Source of the DNA: Oleispira sp963933055 | GTDB lineage: Bacteria > Pseudomonadota > Gammaproteobacteria > Pseudomonadales > Oceanobacteraceae | Assembly: GCA_963933055.1 (NCBI GenBank) | Contig: CAWVSY010000061.1 | Span: 1 to 20,781, forward strand | Length of the DNA: 20,781 bases | Direction: 5' to 3' | In this document: positions 1-7,015 of the stretch, piece after piece | How the letters are laid out: the number at the start of each line of letters is the position of its first letter | Position numbering within the stretch: the first letter of the stretch is position 1 | Made by a program: the position numbers and the translations under genes | The notes under the pieces: generated by a model | Database searches by the model: none | Told to the model about the DNA's origin: nothing | Seen by the model: the letters and a program-made list of their open reading frames with translations, nothing else

Positions 1-905
1 TTAGAAAGAATGCTATCTCTAGTGGAATCATTTTTATATTCGCCAACACTCACTAATTCCCATGATTCGACATCATTCAACAACGCAAGCATCAACTTAT
101 TATTTAATGCATGACCTGACTTATAAGCATGGTAGGCGCCAATAATATTATGGCCTGATACGAAGAGGTCTCCAATCGCATCCAGTGTTTTATGTCGCAC
201 AAGTTCGTTGTTAAATCGCAGACCTTCCGGGTTCAGAACGCTATATTCATCAAGACCTATCGCATTATTCAAACTTGCCCCTAACCCAAGACCTTTTTGT
301 TGTAGAAGTTCTACATCACGAACAAATCCAAAAGTTCTGGCATCAGCAATCTCGCCAATATAGTTTTCTTTCGACACTTCAATATTTAATCTATTGGTCT
401 CAGCAGAAATCAAGGGATGCTTAAAATCAATCATAAAATCGATCGAGAACTTAGAGTCTGGATGCAAAAGAGCCCATTTGTCGCCATCTTTTACGGAAAC
501 CGTTTTTTTTATCAGCAGATATTTTTTTAGCGCACACTGCTCTATCAAACCAGCGTGCATTATTGAATATATGAATCCTCTGGCACTCCCATCGAGAATG
601 GGAAGTTCTGGAGCATCGAGCTCCACCAAGAGGTTATCAAGTCCCATGCTGGACACCGCAGAGAGGAAATGTTCGATTGTTGAAACTCGAACTCCCTGAG
701 GGTTGATAATGCTTGTTGCCAGCATAGTGTCATGAATCTGATCGGCACGGAGCTGAATATCAACAACAGGAGTTACATCTGTTCTACGGAACCGTATGCC
801 ACTATTGGCACCAGCAGGCATGATTTTCATGTTAACGGTTTTACCGCTATGCAAGCCAATACCGTTTAACTCAACAATATTCTTGATAGTTTTTTGCTTG
901 ATCAT
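1..905 (-). CDS. lpxC: UDP-3-O-acyl-N-acetylglucosamine deacetylase LpxC, ICE-borne copy (3' end beyond window)
   Basis: LpxC is the cytoplasmic zinc hydrolase that performs the committed step of lipid A synthesis, deacetylating UDP-3-O-acyl-GlcNAc. Reading leftward from ATG at 905, 301 codons stay open to the window edge, close to the full length of about 305. The start MIKQKTIKNIVELNGIGLHS matches the family. Catalytic residues are kept: E80-H81 in STIEH, H238 and D242 in HKTLD (zinc ligands with H81), and H265 in KSGHALNN. The SD AGAGGT precedes the ATG. The usual upstream neighbour ftsZ is absent; metal-resistance genes lie upstream instead, so this is probably an extra copy to a chromosomal lpxC. 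Its promoter carries a CadR/PbrR-like operator. The enzyme looks intact as far as it can be read. Confidence 0.93.
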   Translation of the reverse strand, partial: MIKQKTIKNIVELNGIGLHSGKTVNMKIMPAGANSGIRFRRTDVTPVVDIQLRADQIHDTMLATSIINPQGVRVSTIEHFLSAVSSMGLDNLLVELDAPELPILDGSARGFIYSIMHAGLIEQCALKKYLLIKKTVSVKDGDKWALLHPDSKFSIDFMIDFKHPLISAETNRLNIEVSKENYIGEIADARTFGFVRDVELLQQKGLGLGASLNNAIGLDEYSVLNPEGLRFNNELVRHKTLDAIGDLFVSGHNIIGAYHAYKSGHALNNKLMLALLNDVESWELVSVGEYKNDSTRDSILS

Positions 906-1217
906 GGAGACCTCTATTTGCTCTAGCGACTAGGCAGAACGTCTGCAACAAGGCTCCATTAATGATTCCCCCTATTGCCCTGTTCATCGTCCTCGCTACT
1001 CTCGACTTGGTTCCATTAAAAACCCTAAAGTTGATATAGGGTCAAGCTTTTATACGATATACACATGAAGCATCTTGCACGAGTCGCACTGACTGACCCG
1101 AGTTAGTTACCATCATATTCCTTATGGTTGAGACCATATGGAAATCAGTGAATTAAAAATATTTATTCATCCAAAACACAAATGGTTTTAAGAAAACCTA
1201 ACCCCCTTCTTGTAAAA
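906..1217. other. Intergenic region lpxC / csoR-like: no gene seen
   Basis: No convincing coding sequence. It holds the lpxC promoter (1014-1045) and, at 1123-1138, a short perfect inverted repeat TATGGT-TGAG-ACCATA, preceded by another ACCAT copy near 1109-1113. The repeat could be an operator or part of a terminator for the csoR-like gene, but no T-run follows it. The part from 1140 to 1217 is AT-rich and otherwise featureless. Confidence 0.5.
1014..1045 (-). promoter_or_regulatory. MerR-type (CadR/PbrR-like) metal-responsive promoter of lpxC
   Basis: On the minus strand, -35 TTGACC (1040-1045) and -10 TTAATG (1014-1019) are separated by 20 bp (1020-1039), the over-long spacer typical of MerR-family promoters. 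The dyad ACCCTA-N9-TAGGGT (1022-1042) sits in the spacer. The cadA promoter at 4466-4497 has the same -35, same spacer length, same N9 dyad (GACCCTG-N9-CAGGGTC) and -10 TTAATA. The likely regulator is therefore the CadR-type protein encoded at 4516-4968. The leader to the lpxC ATG is about 100 nt. The sites are seen; the regulation is inferred. Confidence 0.75.
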
Positions 1218-1487
1218 TTATTCAAGATAGTCAAGTATATTTTTTATATTGTCAATTAGGGCCACATGCAGGTCAGGGTCATCACATTCATCTGAATGGC
1301 AATAGGAAATATGTTGAAGTATAATTCTTTTTTTGAATTCGCTAACGGTGCACTCCAACTCATACACCGACCGTACGATATCAATACAAGGTTCATCATC
1401 GATTAAAAAATCCTGCATTTTATTATATTTATCAGCCAGCTCTTCTATCATAGGAATCAATACGGGGTCATTAACTAACATTGGCAT
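1218..1487 (-). CDS. Degenerate CsoR/RcnR-family (DUF156) metal-sensor-like protein
   Basis: A predicted 89-residue helical protein. ATG at 1487 is chosen because GAGGAGA lies just upstream; it overlaps the end of the araC-type gene by 17 bp, implying translational coupling. The ligand pattern C34-X24-H59-X3-C63 has exactly the spacing of CsoR Cys36/His61/Cys65. The stretch before the first Cys, which in the family reads RIEGQVRG and supplies DNA-contacting Arg residues, is ELADKYNK here, and the N-terminal half is acidic. So the metal or thiol site is kept while the DNA-binding surface looks lost. It may bind metal, buffer copper, or act on the overlapping AraC protein. The family call is from the motif only; a hypothetical protein is the fallback. 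Confidence 0.6.
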   Translation of the reverse strand: MPMLVNDPVLIPMIEELADKYNKMQDFLIDDEPCIDIVRSVYELECTVSEFKKRIILQHISYCHSDECDDPDLHVALIDNIKNILDYLE

Positions 1488-1875
1488 ATCTCTCCTCATC
1501 GTCTGAAAGTAAAGATGGACACAGCGCTGATAAATCCCAACTCCCTTGCTTACGGTACCGACCGGGAGGAAGATGAAACTTGTTTTTGAAAGCTCTCGTG
1601 AAAGTTTGTTGCGAATCAAAACCATACTGAAGAGCAATGTCCAGAACTGTTCTGGAAGTTAGTTTCAGATCGATGGCAGCGCAGGATAATCGACGAGAGC
1701 GAACATATTCACCCCGCGCAATGCCGGTCGCCTGTTTAAATAAACGTTGAAAATGCCATCGTGAATAACCAGATTTTTCAGCAATGATTTCTACTGGCAA
1801 GGTTTTATTCAATGAACATTCAACCCACTGTACAATATCTTCGACAACACTTTCAGAATATTTTTTGGTGTCCAT
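1471..1875 (-). CDS. Single-domain AraC/XylS-family regulator (SoxS/MarA/Rob-like)
   Basis: A 134-residue protein made of the AraC DNA-binding domain with no sensor domain, like SoxS or MarA. Helix-turn-helix 1 lies around residues 28-50 (VEIIAEKSGYSRWHFQRLFK), and helix-turn-helix 2 plus the family signature around 78-107 (VLDIALQYGFDSQQTFTRAF). A tail of about 25 residues with one Cys follows. ATG at 1875 is preceded by GGGGGAG. SoxS/MarA-type proteins are set by their amount rather than by a ligand, so the overlapping csoR-like gene could modulate it. It lies 93 bp downstream of cadA on the same strand and may be read with it. Targets cannot be deduced; efflux or envelope genes would fit the family. 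Confidence 0.85.
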   Translation of the reverse strand: MDTKKYSESVVEDIVQWVECSLNKTLPVEIIAEKSGYSRWHFQRLFKQATGIARGEYVRSRRLSCAAIDLKLTSRTVLDIALQYGFDSQQTFTRAFKNKFHLPPGRYRKQGSWDLSALCPSLLSDDEERYANVS

Positions 1876-1886
1876 CCGCTCCCCCT

Positions 1887-1910
1887 CAAACCATATTCGA
1901 TAAATATGTT
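1887..1910. promoter_or_regulatory. Small inverted repeat ahead of the araC-type gene
   Basis: CATATT-N5-AATATG (1892-1908) lies about 17-33 bp upstream of the AraC start, between its Shine-Dalgarno sequence and the cadA end. It could be an operator, including for autoregulation, or chance in AT-rich DNA. Confidence 0.25.
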
Positions 1911-1923
1911 CAAACCAGAATAC

Positions 1924-1961
1924 GGTCTCTGAGTCTGTCGTCCATGAAGAACTCAGAGACC
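1924..1961 (-). terminator. 11-bp stem hairpin after cadA, possible terminator or attenuator
   Basis: GGTCTCTGAGT (1924-1934) and ACTCAGAGACC (1951-1961) form a perfect 11-bp stem with a 16-nt loop directly after the cadA stop codon and before the araC-type gene. No T-run follows on the minus strand, so a classical intrinsic terminator is doubtful. It may instead stabilise the cadA mRNA 3' end or limit read-through into araC. Confidence 0.4.
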
Positions 1962-1968
1962 CAACTCT

Positions 1969-4434
1969 TTATTTTCGTAATAATCTCAGGCCATTTGCCA
2001 CAACCAGAAGACTGGCACCAACATCAGCAAATACAGCCATCCACATGGTTCCCATTCCCATGAGCGTGAGTACAAGGAATACGGCTTTAATACCTAGAGC
2101 GAGGCTGATATTTTGTACAAGTAAGCTGTACGTTTGTCGGGACAATTTCACAAAGGCTGGTATTTTACGCAGGTCATCATCCATTAAAGCTACATCTGCA
2201 GTTTCAATCGCCGTATCAGTACCCATTGCTCCCATAGCAAAACCGATATCAGCTGCAGCCAGAGCCGGTGCATCATTGATACCATCACCAACCATCCCAG
2301 TGATTCCAATCCGTGAATGCTCTTCAACTGCACGATGTTTATCTTCTGGCAATTGATTCCCTCGAGCCTCATCAATTCCAACCTGAGATGCGATTGCTTT
2401 AGCTGTATGTGGGTTATCACCAGTCAGCATAATAGTTTTAACGCCAAGTTCATGAAGTTGTTCAATCGCTTCACGACTGCTGTTTTTAACAGTATCAGCA
2501 ACAGCGAACAGCCCAAGCACTTGCTTACCATCATTGAGTAAAATAACTGTTTTACCCTGGCTTTCCAGCCTTTGTACTGTTGCTTTAATCTCTGATGGAC
2601 AATTAAAGTGTTCTTCTGTCAAACGCAGGTTTCCAAGGTAAAAATCCTTACCTGTAATTACGCCATGCACACCTCGCCCAACAATCGCTTCAAAGCTGTC
2701 AACATCCTGCTTTTTCAAATCAGCAGAAGCATTCACAATTGCCAGTGAAACAGGGTGATCAGAGTAACTAGCGAGACTAGCTGCAGTAGTACGAACTTCA
2801 CGCTCGCTCCATCCATTGAATACCATTACGTCGGTTTGTACTGGTTTCCCATGGGTAATAGTTCCTGTTTTATCCAGCGCAAGGGCTTTTAGCTTACGTC
2901 CCTGCTCAAGATAAACACCGCCTTTAATGAGAATCCCTTTGCGAGCAGCTGCAGTAAGTCCACTGACAATCGTTACTGGCGTAGAAATAACCAGGGCACA
3001 TGGACACGCTATGACAAGCATAACTAAAGCTTTATAGATCCACTCCTGCCATGTTCCTGCCCCAAACAATGGTGGCAATACAGCAACCGCAACAGCAATA
3101 CCCATAACGACTGGGGTATAAATCTGGGAAAAGCGGTCAACAAAACGTTGTGTAGCTGCTTTGGCACCTTGCGCCTGCTCAACAGCATGAATGATTCGCG
3201 CAAGGGTTGTATTATTTGCAGCTGCAGTGACTTTATATTCAAAAGAGCCTGACTGATTTATTGTTCCAGCAAATACTGTATCGCCCGCGATTTTATCGAC
3301 AGGCATACTTTCACCTGTAATTGGAGCCTGGTTAATGGTGGTTTGACCTTTGACGATTTCTCCGTCGAGACCAATTCGTTCACCTGGTTTTACCCTAACA
3401 ATACTGCCCGGTTGTACGCTACTGGCGTCAACTTCCTGCCATGTTCCATCAGCTTGTTGGACCATTGCAGTTTCAGGAGTCAGGTTCATCAGTGAACCTA
3501 TTGCATTTCTGGCTCTATCGAGTGATTTGGCTTCTATTAGTTCAGCAATGGTGAATAACACCATAACCATCGCCGCTTCTGGCCACTGCCCAAGGACCAA
3601 AGCCCCAGTAACGGCAATACTCATTAGTGCATTGATATTCAAGTTGCCATTGCGAATCGAAATCCAACCTTTTTGGTAGGTTGTCAGACCACAAGAAAGC
3701 ACTGCTATCAAAGCCAACCCAGCTTCGAGCCAGTCAGGCATATCAGCCCAGTGCATCACTTCGGCTGCAAGAGCAGCTACGCCAGCCAGAGCTAATGGCC
3801 ACCAGGGCTTTTTTTTCTCCTGGGTATTTTTCTTGCCGCTAGTATTATCCGAAACTTCTGGCTCGAATCCCAACGAGCGAATTGCAGCCATGATCGCTTC
3901 AAGCGAATCCGGTGTATGAGTTACAGTCAAAACACGCTGCATCAGGTTGAAATCAAGCTCTTTAACAGAGCTCATTCCACCCAGTTTCTTTTTGATAAGA
4001 TTTTCTTCAACAGGACAATCCATCTGCATAATGCGAATTTCTGTCCGTAATCCACCAGCCACAACCTGCGAGCCCCCCAGGCTACTCAATTGTTCTGGAG
4101 CCGCGGAGCAACAATCCCCCTCATGGCCGTGATCGTGGCCTTCATGAGAATGCTCTTGCGCGGCATGATCATGGTTACATCCCTTATGATTATGCTCATC
4201 ATGCGAATGCCCTTCGCCGCCATGACTATGGGCATCATGATTATGGCCTTCATGGGAATGGTCATCACTGCATTTATTGTGATTATGAGCCTTCTGATCA
4301 TGTGCATGATCATTTGCTTTATGTGATTCACCAGTATTCTTAACCCGGAGTCCTGTCCCTAAATTGAACGTTTCACAGCAACTAGCCGCTTCGTCTCCTG
4401 CAGGGGTTTTGCTATTTTTTACACCACCACTCAT
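1969..4434 (-). CDS. cadA: Zn/Cd/Pb-exporting P1B-2-type ATPase (CadA/ZntA family) with His-rich N-terminus
   Basis: An inner-membrane pump exporting Zn(II), Cd(II) and Pb(II) with ATP. The start is taken at the ATG at 4434, since GAGGAA is 7 nt upstream of it and almost touches the ATG at 4440. From this start (821 aa): His/Asp/Glu-rich metal-binding tail at about 38-106 with CC pairs, an HMA-like domain with MDCPVEE at about 138-144, TGES 373-376, membrane CPC 477-479, phosphorylated Asp in DKTGT 521-525, HP near 560, GDGIND 716-721. Lys in GIKAVF (about 783) and Asp in ADVGAS (about 804) match the Zn/Cd-selective group. It is divergent from cadR across a shared operator. Substrates are assigned at family level; Cd versus Zn preference is not resolved. 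Confidence 0.95.
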   Translation of the reverse strand: MSGGVKNSKTPAGDEAASCCETFNLGTGLRVKNTGESHKANDHAHDQKAHNHNKCSDDHSHEGHNHDAHSHGGEGHSHDEHNHKGCNHDHAAQEHSHEGHDHGHEGDCCSAAPEQLSSLGGSQVVAGGLRTEIRIMQMDCPVEENLIKKKLGGMSSVKELDFNLMQRVLTVTHTPDSLEAIMAAIRSLGFEPEVSDNTSGKKNTQEKKKPWWPLALAGVAALAAEVMHWADMPDWLEAGLALIAVLSCGLTTYQKGWISIRNGNLNINALMSIAVTGALVLGQWPEAAMVMVLFTIAELIEAKSLDRARNAIGSLMNLTPETAMVQQADGTWQEVDASSVQPGSIVRVKPGERIGLDGEIVKGQTTINQAPITGESMPVDKIAGDTVFAGTINQSGSFEYKVTAAANNTTLARIIHAVEQAQGAKAATQRFVDRFSQIYTPVVMGIAVAVAVLPPLFGAGTWQEWIYKALVMLVIACPCALVISTPVTIVSGLTAAARKGILIKGGVYLEQGRKLKALALDKTGTITHGKPVQTDVMVFNGWSEREVRTTAASLASYSDHPVSLAIVNASADLKKQDVDSFEAIVGRGVHGVITGKDFYLGNLRLTEEHFNCPSEIKATVQRLESQGKTVILLNDGKQVLGLFAVADTVKNSSREAIEQLHELGVKTIMLTGDNPHTAKAIASQVGIDEARGNQLPEDKHRAVEEHSRIGITGMVGDGINDAPALAAADIGFAMGAMGTDTAIETADVALMDDDLRKIPAFVKLSRQTYSLLVQNISLALGIKAVFLVLTLMGMGTMWMAVFADVGASLLVVANGLRLLRK

Positions 4435-4465
4435 TTTCATTTCCTCATCTGCTAACTATACTGAC

Positions 4466-4497
4466 TATTAAAGACCCTGATCTAACTACAGGGTCAA
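4466..4497 (-). promoter_or_regulatory. cadA promoter with CadR/PbrR operator
   Basis: On the minus strand, -35 TTGACC (4492-4497), 20-bp spacer, -10 TTAATA (4466-4471). The spacer overlaps a perfect dyad GACCCTG-N9-CAGGGTC (4473-4495). The over-long spacer is the mark of MerR-family activation by DNA distortion. The site lies between divergent cadA and cadR, so cadR probably also controls itself. Confidence 0.88.
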
Positions 4498-4515
4498 GTG
4501 CATAAGGGGGGATGC

Positions 4516-4968
4516 ATGAAAATTGGTGAATTGGCCCGTAAGGCGGGTTGTCCGGTGGAAACTATTCGGTACTATGAGAAAAAAGGATTACTTCAAGCTC
4601 CATTAAGAGATATTGAAAATAACTACCGCTGTTACAACAATACTCATCTGGAAAAGTTGTTATTTATCCGACGCTGCCGCTCTCTTGATATGACTCATGA
4701 GGAAATACGTGCATTGCTACTGGCAATTAATAATCGCGGTAAAGACTGTGGCCCCATTGATGCAATAATCAGTGCCCATCTCACGCATGTTCAGCATCGT
4801 ATTAAAGAGCTATTAGCCCTGGAAACACAACTAAAAGAACTTAATGGCTATTGCAGCTCAGACCGGAGCGTGGACGAATGCGGGATAGTACAGAAATTGA
4901 CTGCTGATGAAGAGAATGGTGATCTTCCTTTAACCGTACCAACTGACCACTTGGGGGGGGTGCATTAG
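4516..4968 (+). CDS. cadR: MerR-family Cd/Pb/Zn-responsive regulator (CadR/PbrR type)
   Basis: A 150-residue cytoplasmic activator that binds soft divalent metal and switches on cadA. The ATG at 4516 follows AAGGGGGG; a GTG at 4498 lies within the operator end and is unlikely. The winged HTH is KIGELARKAGCPVETIRYYE (2-21), followed by the MerR dimerisation helix at about 80-112. Cys78 (DCGPI), Cys113 (GYC) and Cys122 (DEC) match the three metal-binding Cys of CadR/PbrR (about 77, 112 and 119). It is divergent from cadA, 81 bp apart, with the dyad between them. The lpxC promoter carries the same type of operator, so this protein is the likely regulator there too. Confidence 0.92.
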   Translation: MKIGELARKAGCPVETIRYYEKKGLLQAPLRDIENNYRCYNNTHLEKLLFIRRCRSLDMTHEEIRALLLAINNRGKDCGPIDAIISAHLTHVQHRIKELLALETQLKELNGYCSSDRSVDECGIVQKLTADEENGDLPLTVPTDHLGGVH

Positions 4969-4996
4969 TGGTGTGCGCTTATAAGTTGATTAGACT

Positions 4997-5067
4997 GATG
5001 GCGTAACACTAGCCCATACAGCTTTGTGCTACGCCATCATGCCCTTAAAATAAGGGGTCGGGCTTTT
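4997..5067 (+). terminator. Hairpins downstream of cadR, possible terminator
   Basis: Two structures follow the cadR stop. GATGGCGTAACAC (4997-5009) pairs with GTGCTACGCCATC (5026-5038), 12 of 13 positions complementary. CCCTTA-AAA-TAAGGG (5042-5056) follows, then GGGCTTTTT to about 5067. The T-run favours termination of rightward cadR transcription. It also lies between convergent cadR and the copA-cueR unit. The exact terminator stem is uncertain. Confidence 0.5.
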
Positions 5068-5133
5068 TCCATTTCGTTACCACGAGAACTACGTTGCACC
5101 GCCCCTTCTCTCTTACCGGGATGGCTTTTAGCA

Positions 5134-5520
5134 TCAGCGGTCATTAATGTCTGGTATTGGGCATTCAAATCGCTCATCCCCAGCACAGCTTTTGAACAGA
5201 GCTCTGAGTGTATATGCCATTCGTTGCATATTTTCCATACGTCGCTCTAAATCATCCATATGCTCTTGTGCCAGACGTTTAACATCGGCGCTCTGGCGAG
5301 ATTTGTCATTCCATAACTTGAGCAAATCGGCTATCTATTCAAGAGAAAAACCAAGGTCACGCGCACTGCGGATAAAAATCAGACGGTGGACATCATTGGG
5401 TGCATAATCACGGTAGCCTGCTTCGGTACGACCTATAGCAGGAATCAGACCAATTTGCTCGTAATAGCGAATCATCTTTGCGAAGATTCCTGATTCGTTC
5501 GATGCTTTACCAATGTTCAT
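5134..5520 (-). pseudogene. cueR: Cu(I)-responsive MerR regulator CueR, interrupted by an amber codon
   Basis: CueR senses Cu(I) and activates copA. The frame from ATG at 5520 gives a normal 128-residue CueR except for TAG at 5335-5337 (codon 62), where relatives have Glu after FSLE (GAG to TAG is one change). The same frame resumes with IADLLKLWND and continues to the C-terminal metal loop CAGDERFEC, which has the CueR Cys-X7-Cys spacing. Termination at codon 62 would leave the HTH (IRYYEQIGLI) but remove the dimerisation helix and copper loop, so the product is probably non-functional. It lies 14 bp after the former copA stop, as in a copA-cueR operon. A base-call error or nonsense suppression would restore it. 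Confidence 0.85.
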
Positions 5521-5534
5521 AACTCCCCTTTATC

Positions 5535-6275
5535 TTAGTGCTCAGAGTCTTCTGCCAGCGGAGTCTGGAACCGACGCAAACGAAGTGCGTTGCCCAGAAC
5601 AAATACACTGGATAGCGCCATCGCGCCTGCAGCAAAGATTGGCGAAAGCAGCAATCCATAGGCAGGGTACAGCAAGCCTGCTGCTACAGGGATCAATGCG
5701 GCATTATATCCAAACGCCCAAAAAAGATTTTGCCTGATGTTACCTATTGTTGCCTTAGACAATCCAATAGCATTAGGCACACCCTGTAGGTTGCCGGACA
5801 TTAAGACAACATCAGCAGATTCCACCGCTATATCGGTACCTGTACCAATTGCAAGCCCAATATCTGCCACAGCTAAAGCTGGGGCATCATTAATGCCATC
5901 ACCAACATAAGCGACCTTACCGTAAGACTCCTTCAACCGACGAACTGCTTCAACTTTCCCTTCTGGCAACACTTCGGCAACCACTTCATCAATACCCAGC
6001 TGTCTCGCTATCGCATTTGCTGTATTGGCATTGTCACCTGTAATCATTGCGACTTTGAGCCCCAGTTGGTGCAATGCATTTATGGCAATCGGCGTACTTG
6101 ATTTAATAGGGTCAGCGACTGCGATAATGGCTGCCAGACGTCCATCGATAGCAACATAGAGTGGAGATTTCCCTTCGTTTCCAAGGCGTATCGCAGTCTT
6201 TGAAAAATATTCGATGTCCAAGCCTAACTCACGCATAAATCGATCAGCCCCAATCTCTACGCGCTCTCCGTCTAC
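5535..6275 (-). pseudogene. Duplicated 3' fragment of copA (codons 586 to stop)
   Basis: This fragment repeats copA from codon 586 to the stop, containing part of the phosphorylation/nucleotide-binding domain (TGD, GDGIND) and the last two membrane segments. It has no N-terminal half, no CPC and no phosphorylated Asp, so it cannot pump copper. The first internal ATG is at 6236 (233 codons), with no clear ribosome binding site. It follows the intact copA stop with a 1-base overlap in another frame and separates copA from cueR. It arose by the tandem duplication described at 5536-7015 and is probably inert. Confidence 0.9.
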
Positions 6276-7015
6276 TAGTGCTCAGAGTCTTCTGCCAGCG
6301 GAGTCTGGAACCGACGCAAACGAAGTGCGTTGCCCAGAACAAATACACTGGATAGCGCCATCGCGCCTGCAGCAAAGATTGGCGAAAGCAGCAATCCATA
6401 GGCAGGGTACAGCAAGCCTGCTGCTACAGGGATCAATGCGGCATTATATCCAAACGCCCAAAAAAGATTTTGCCTGATGTTACCTATTGTTGCCTTAGAC
6501 AATCCAATAGCATTAGGCACACCCTGTAGGTTGCCGGACATTAAGACAACATCAGCAGATTCCACCGCTATATCGGTACCTGTACCAATTGCAAGCCCAA
6601 TATCTGCCACAGCTAAAGCTGGGGCATCATTAATGCCATCACCAACATAAGCGACCTTACCGTAAGACTCCTTCAACCGACGAACTGCTTCAACTTTCCC
6701 TTCTGGCAACACTTCGGCAACCACTTCATCAATACCCAGCTGTCTCGCTATCGCATTTGCTGTATTGGCATTGTCACCTGTAATCATTGCGACTTTGAGC
6801 CCCAGTTGGTGCAATGCATTTATGGCAATCGGCGTACTTGATTTAATAGGGTCAGCGACTGCGATAATGGCTGCCAGACGTCCATCGATAGCAACATAGA
6901 GTGGAGATTTCCCTTCGTTTCCAAGGCGTATCGCAGTCTTTGAAAAATATTCGATGTCCAAGCCTAACTCACGCATAAATCGATCAGCCCCAATCTCTAC
7001 GCGCTCTCCGTCTAC
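5536..7015. repeat. Exact tandem duplication, 740-bp unit (5536-6275 and 6276-7015)
   Basis: Two adjacent 740-bp copies appear identical at every position I compared. Outside the repeat the flanks differ at once (5535 T versus 6275 C; 6276 T versus 7016 G), so there is no microhomology at the breakpoints. On the minus strand the unit runs from copA codon 586 through the second base of its stop codon. The joint supplies G as the third base, turning the original TAA into TAG and leaving copA full length. Perfect identity indicates a very recent event or an assembly artefact. Confidence 0.92.

Noticed and set aside
560..766. 68-codon minus-strand frame inside the first 900 bases
   Set aside because: The true gene is lpxC in another frame, continuous from 905 to the window edge with all active-site motifs.
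4090..4331. Long Met/Ile-rich open frames on both strands inside cadA
   Set aside because: They are shadows of the repetitive His/Asp codons of the CadA N-terminal extension (CAT/GAT read in other frames give ATG/ATC). The cadA frame is unmistakable.
4498..4515. GTG start at 4498 for cadR
   Set aside because: It lies next to the operator and has no Shine-Dalgarno sequence; ATG at 4516 follows AAGGGGGG and gives the normal MerR N-terminus.
5535..6236. Separate functional 233-residue ATPase
   Set aside because: It is an exact copy of the copA C-terminal third without the phosphorylated Asp or CPC, generated by the tandem duplication.
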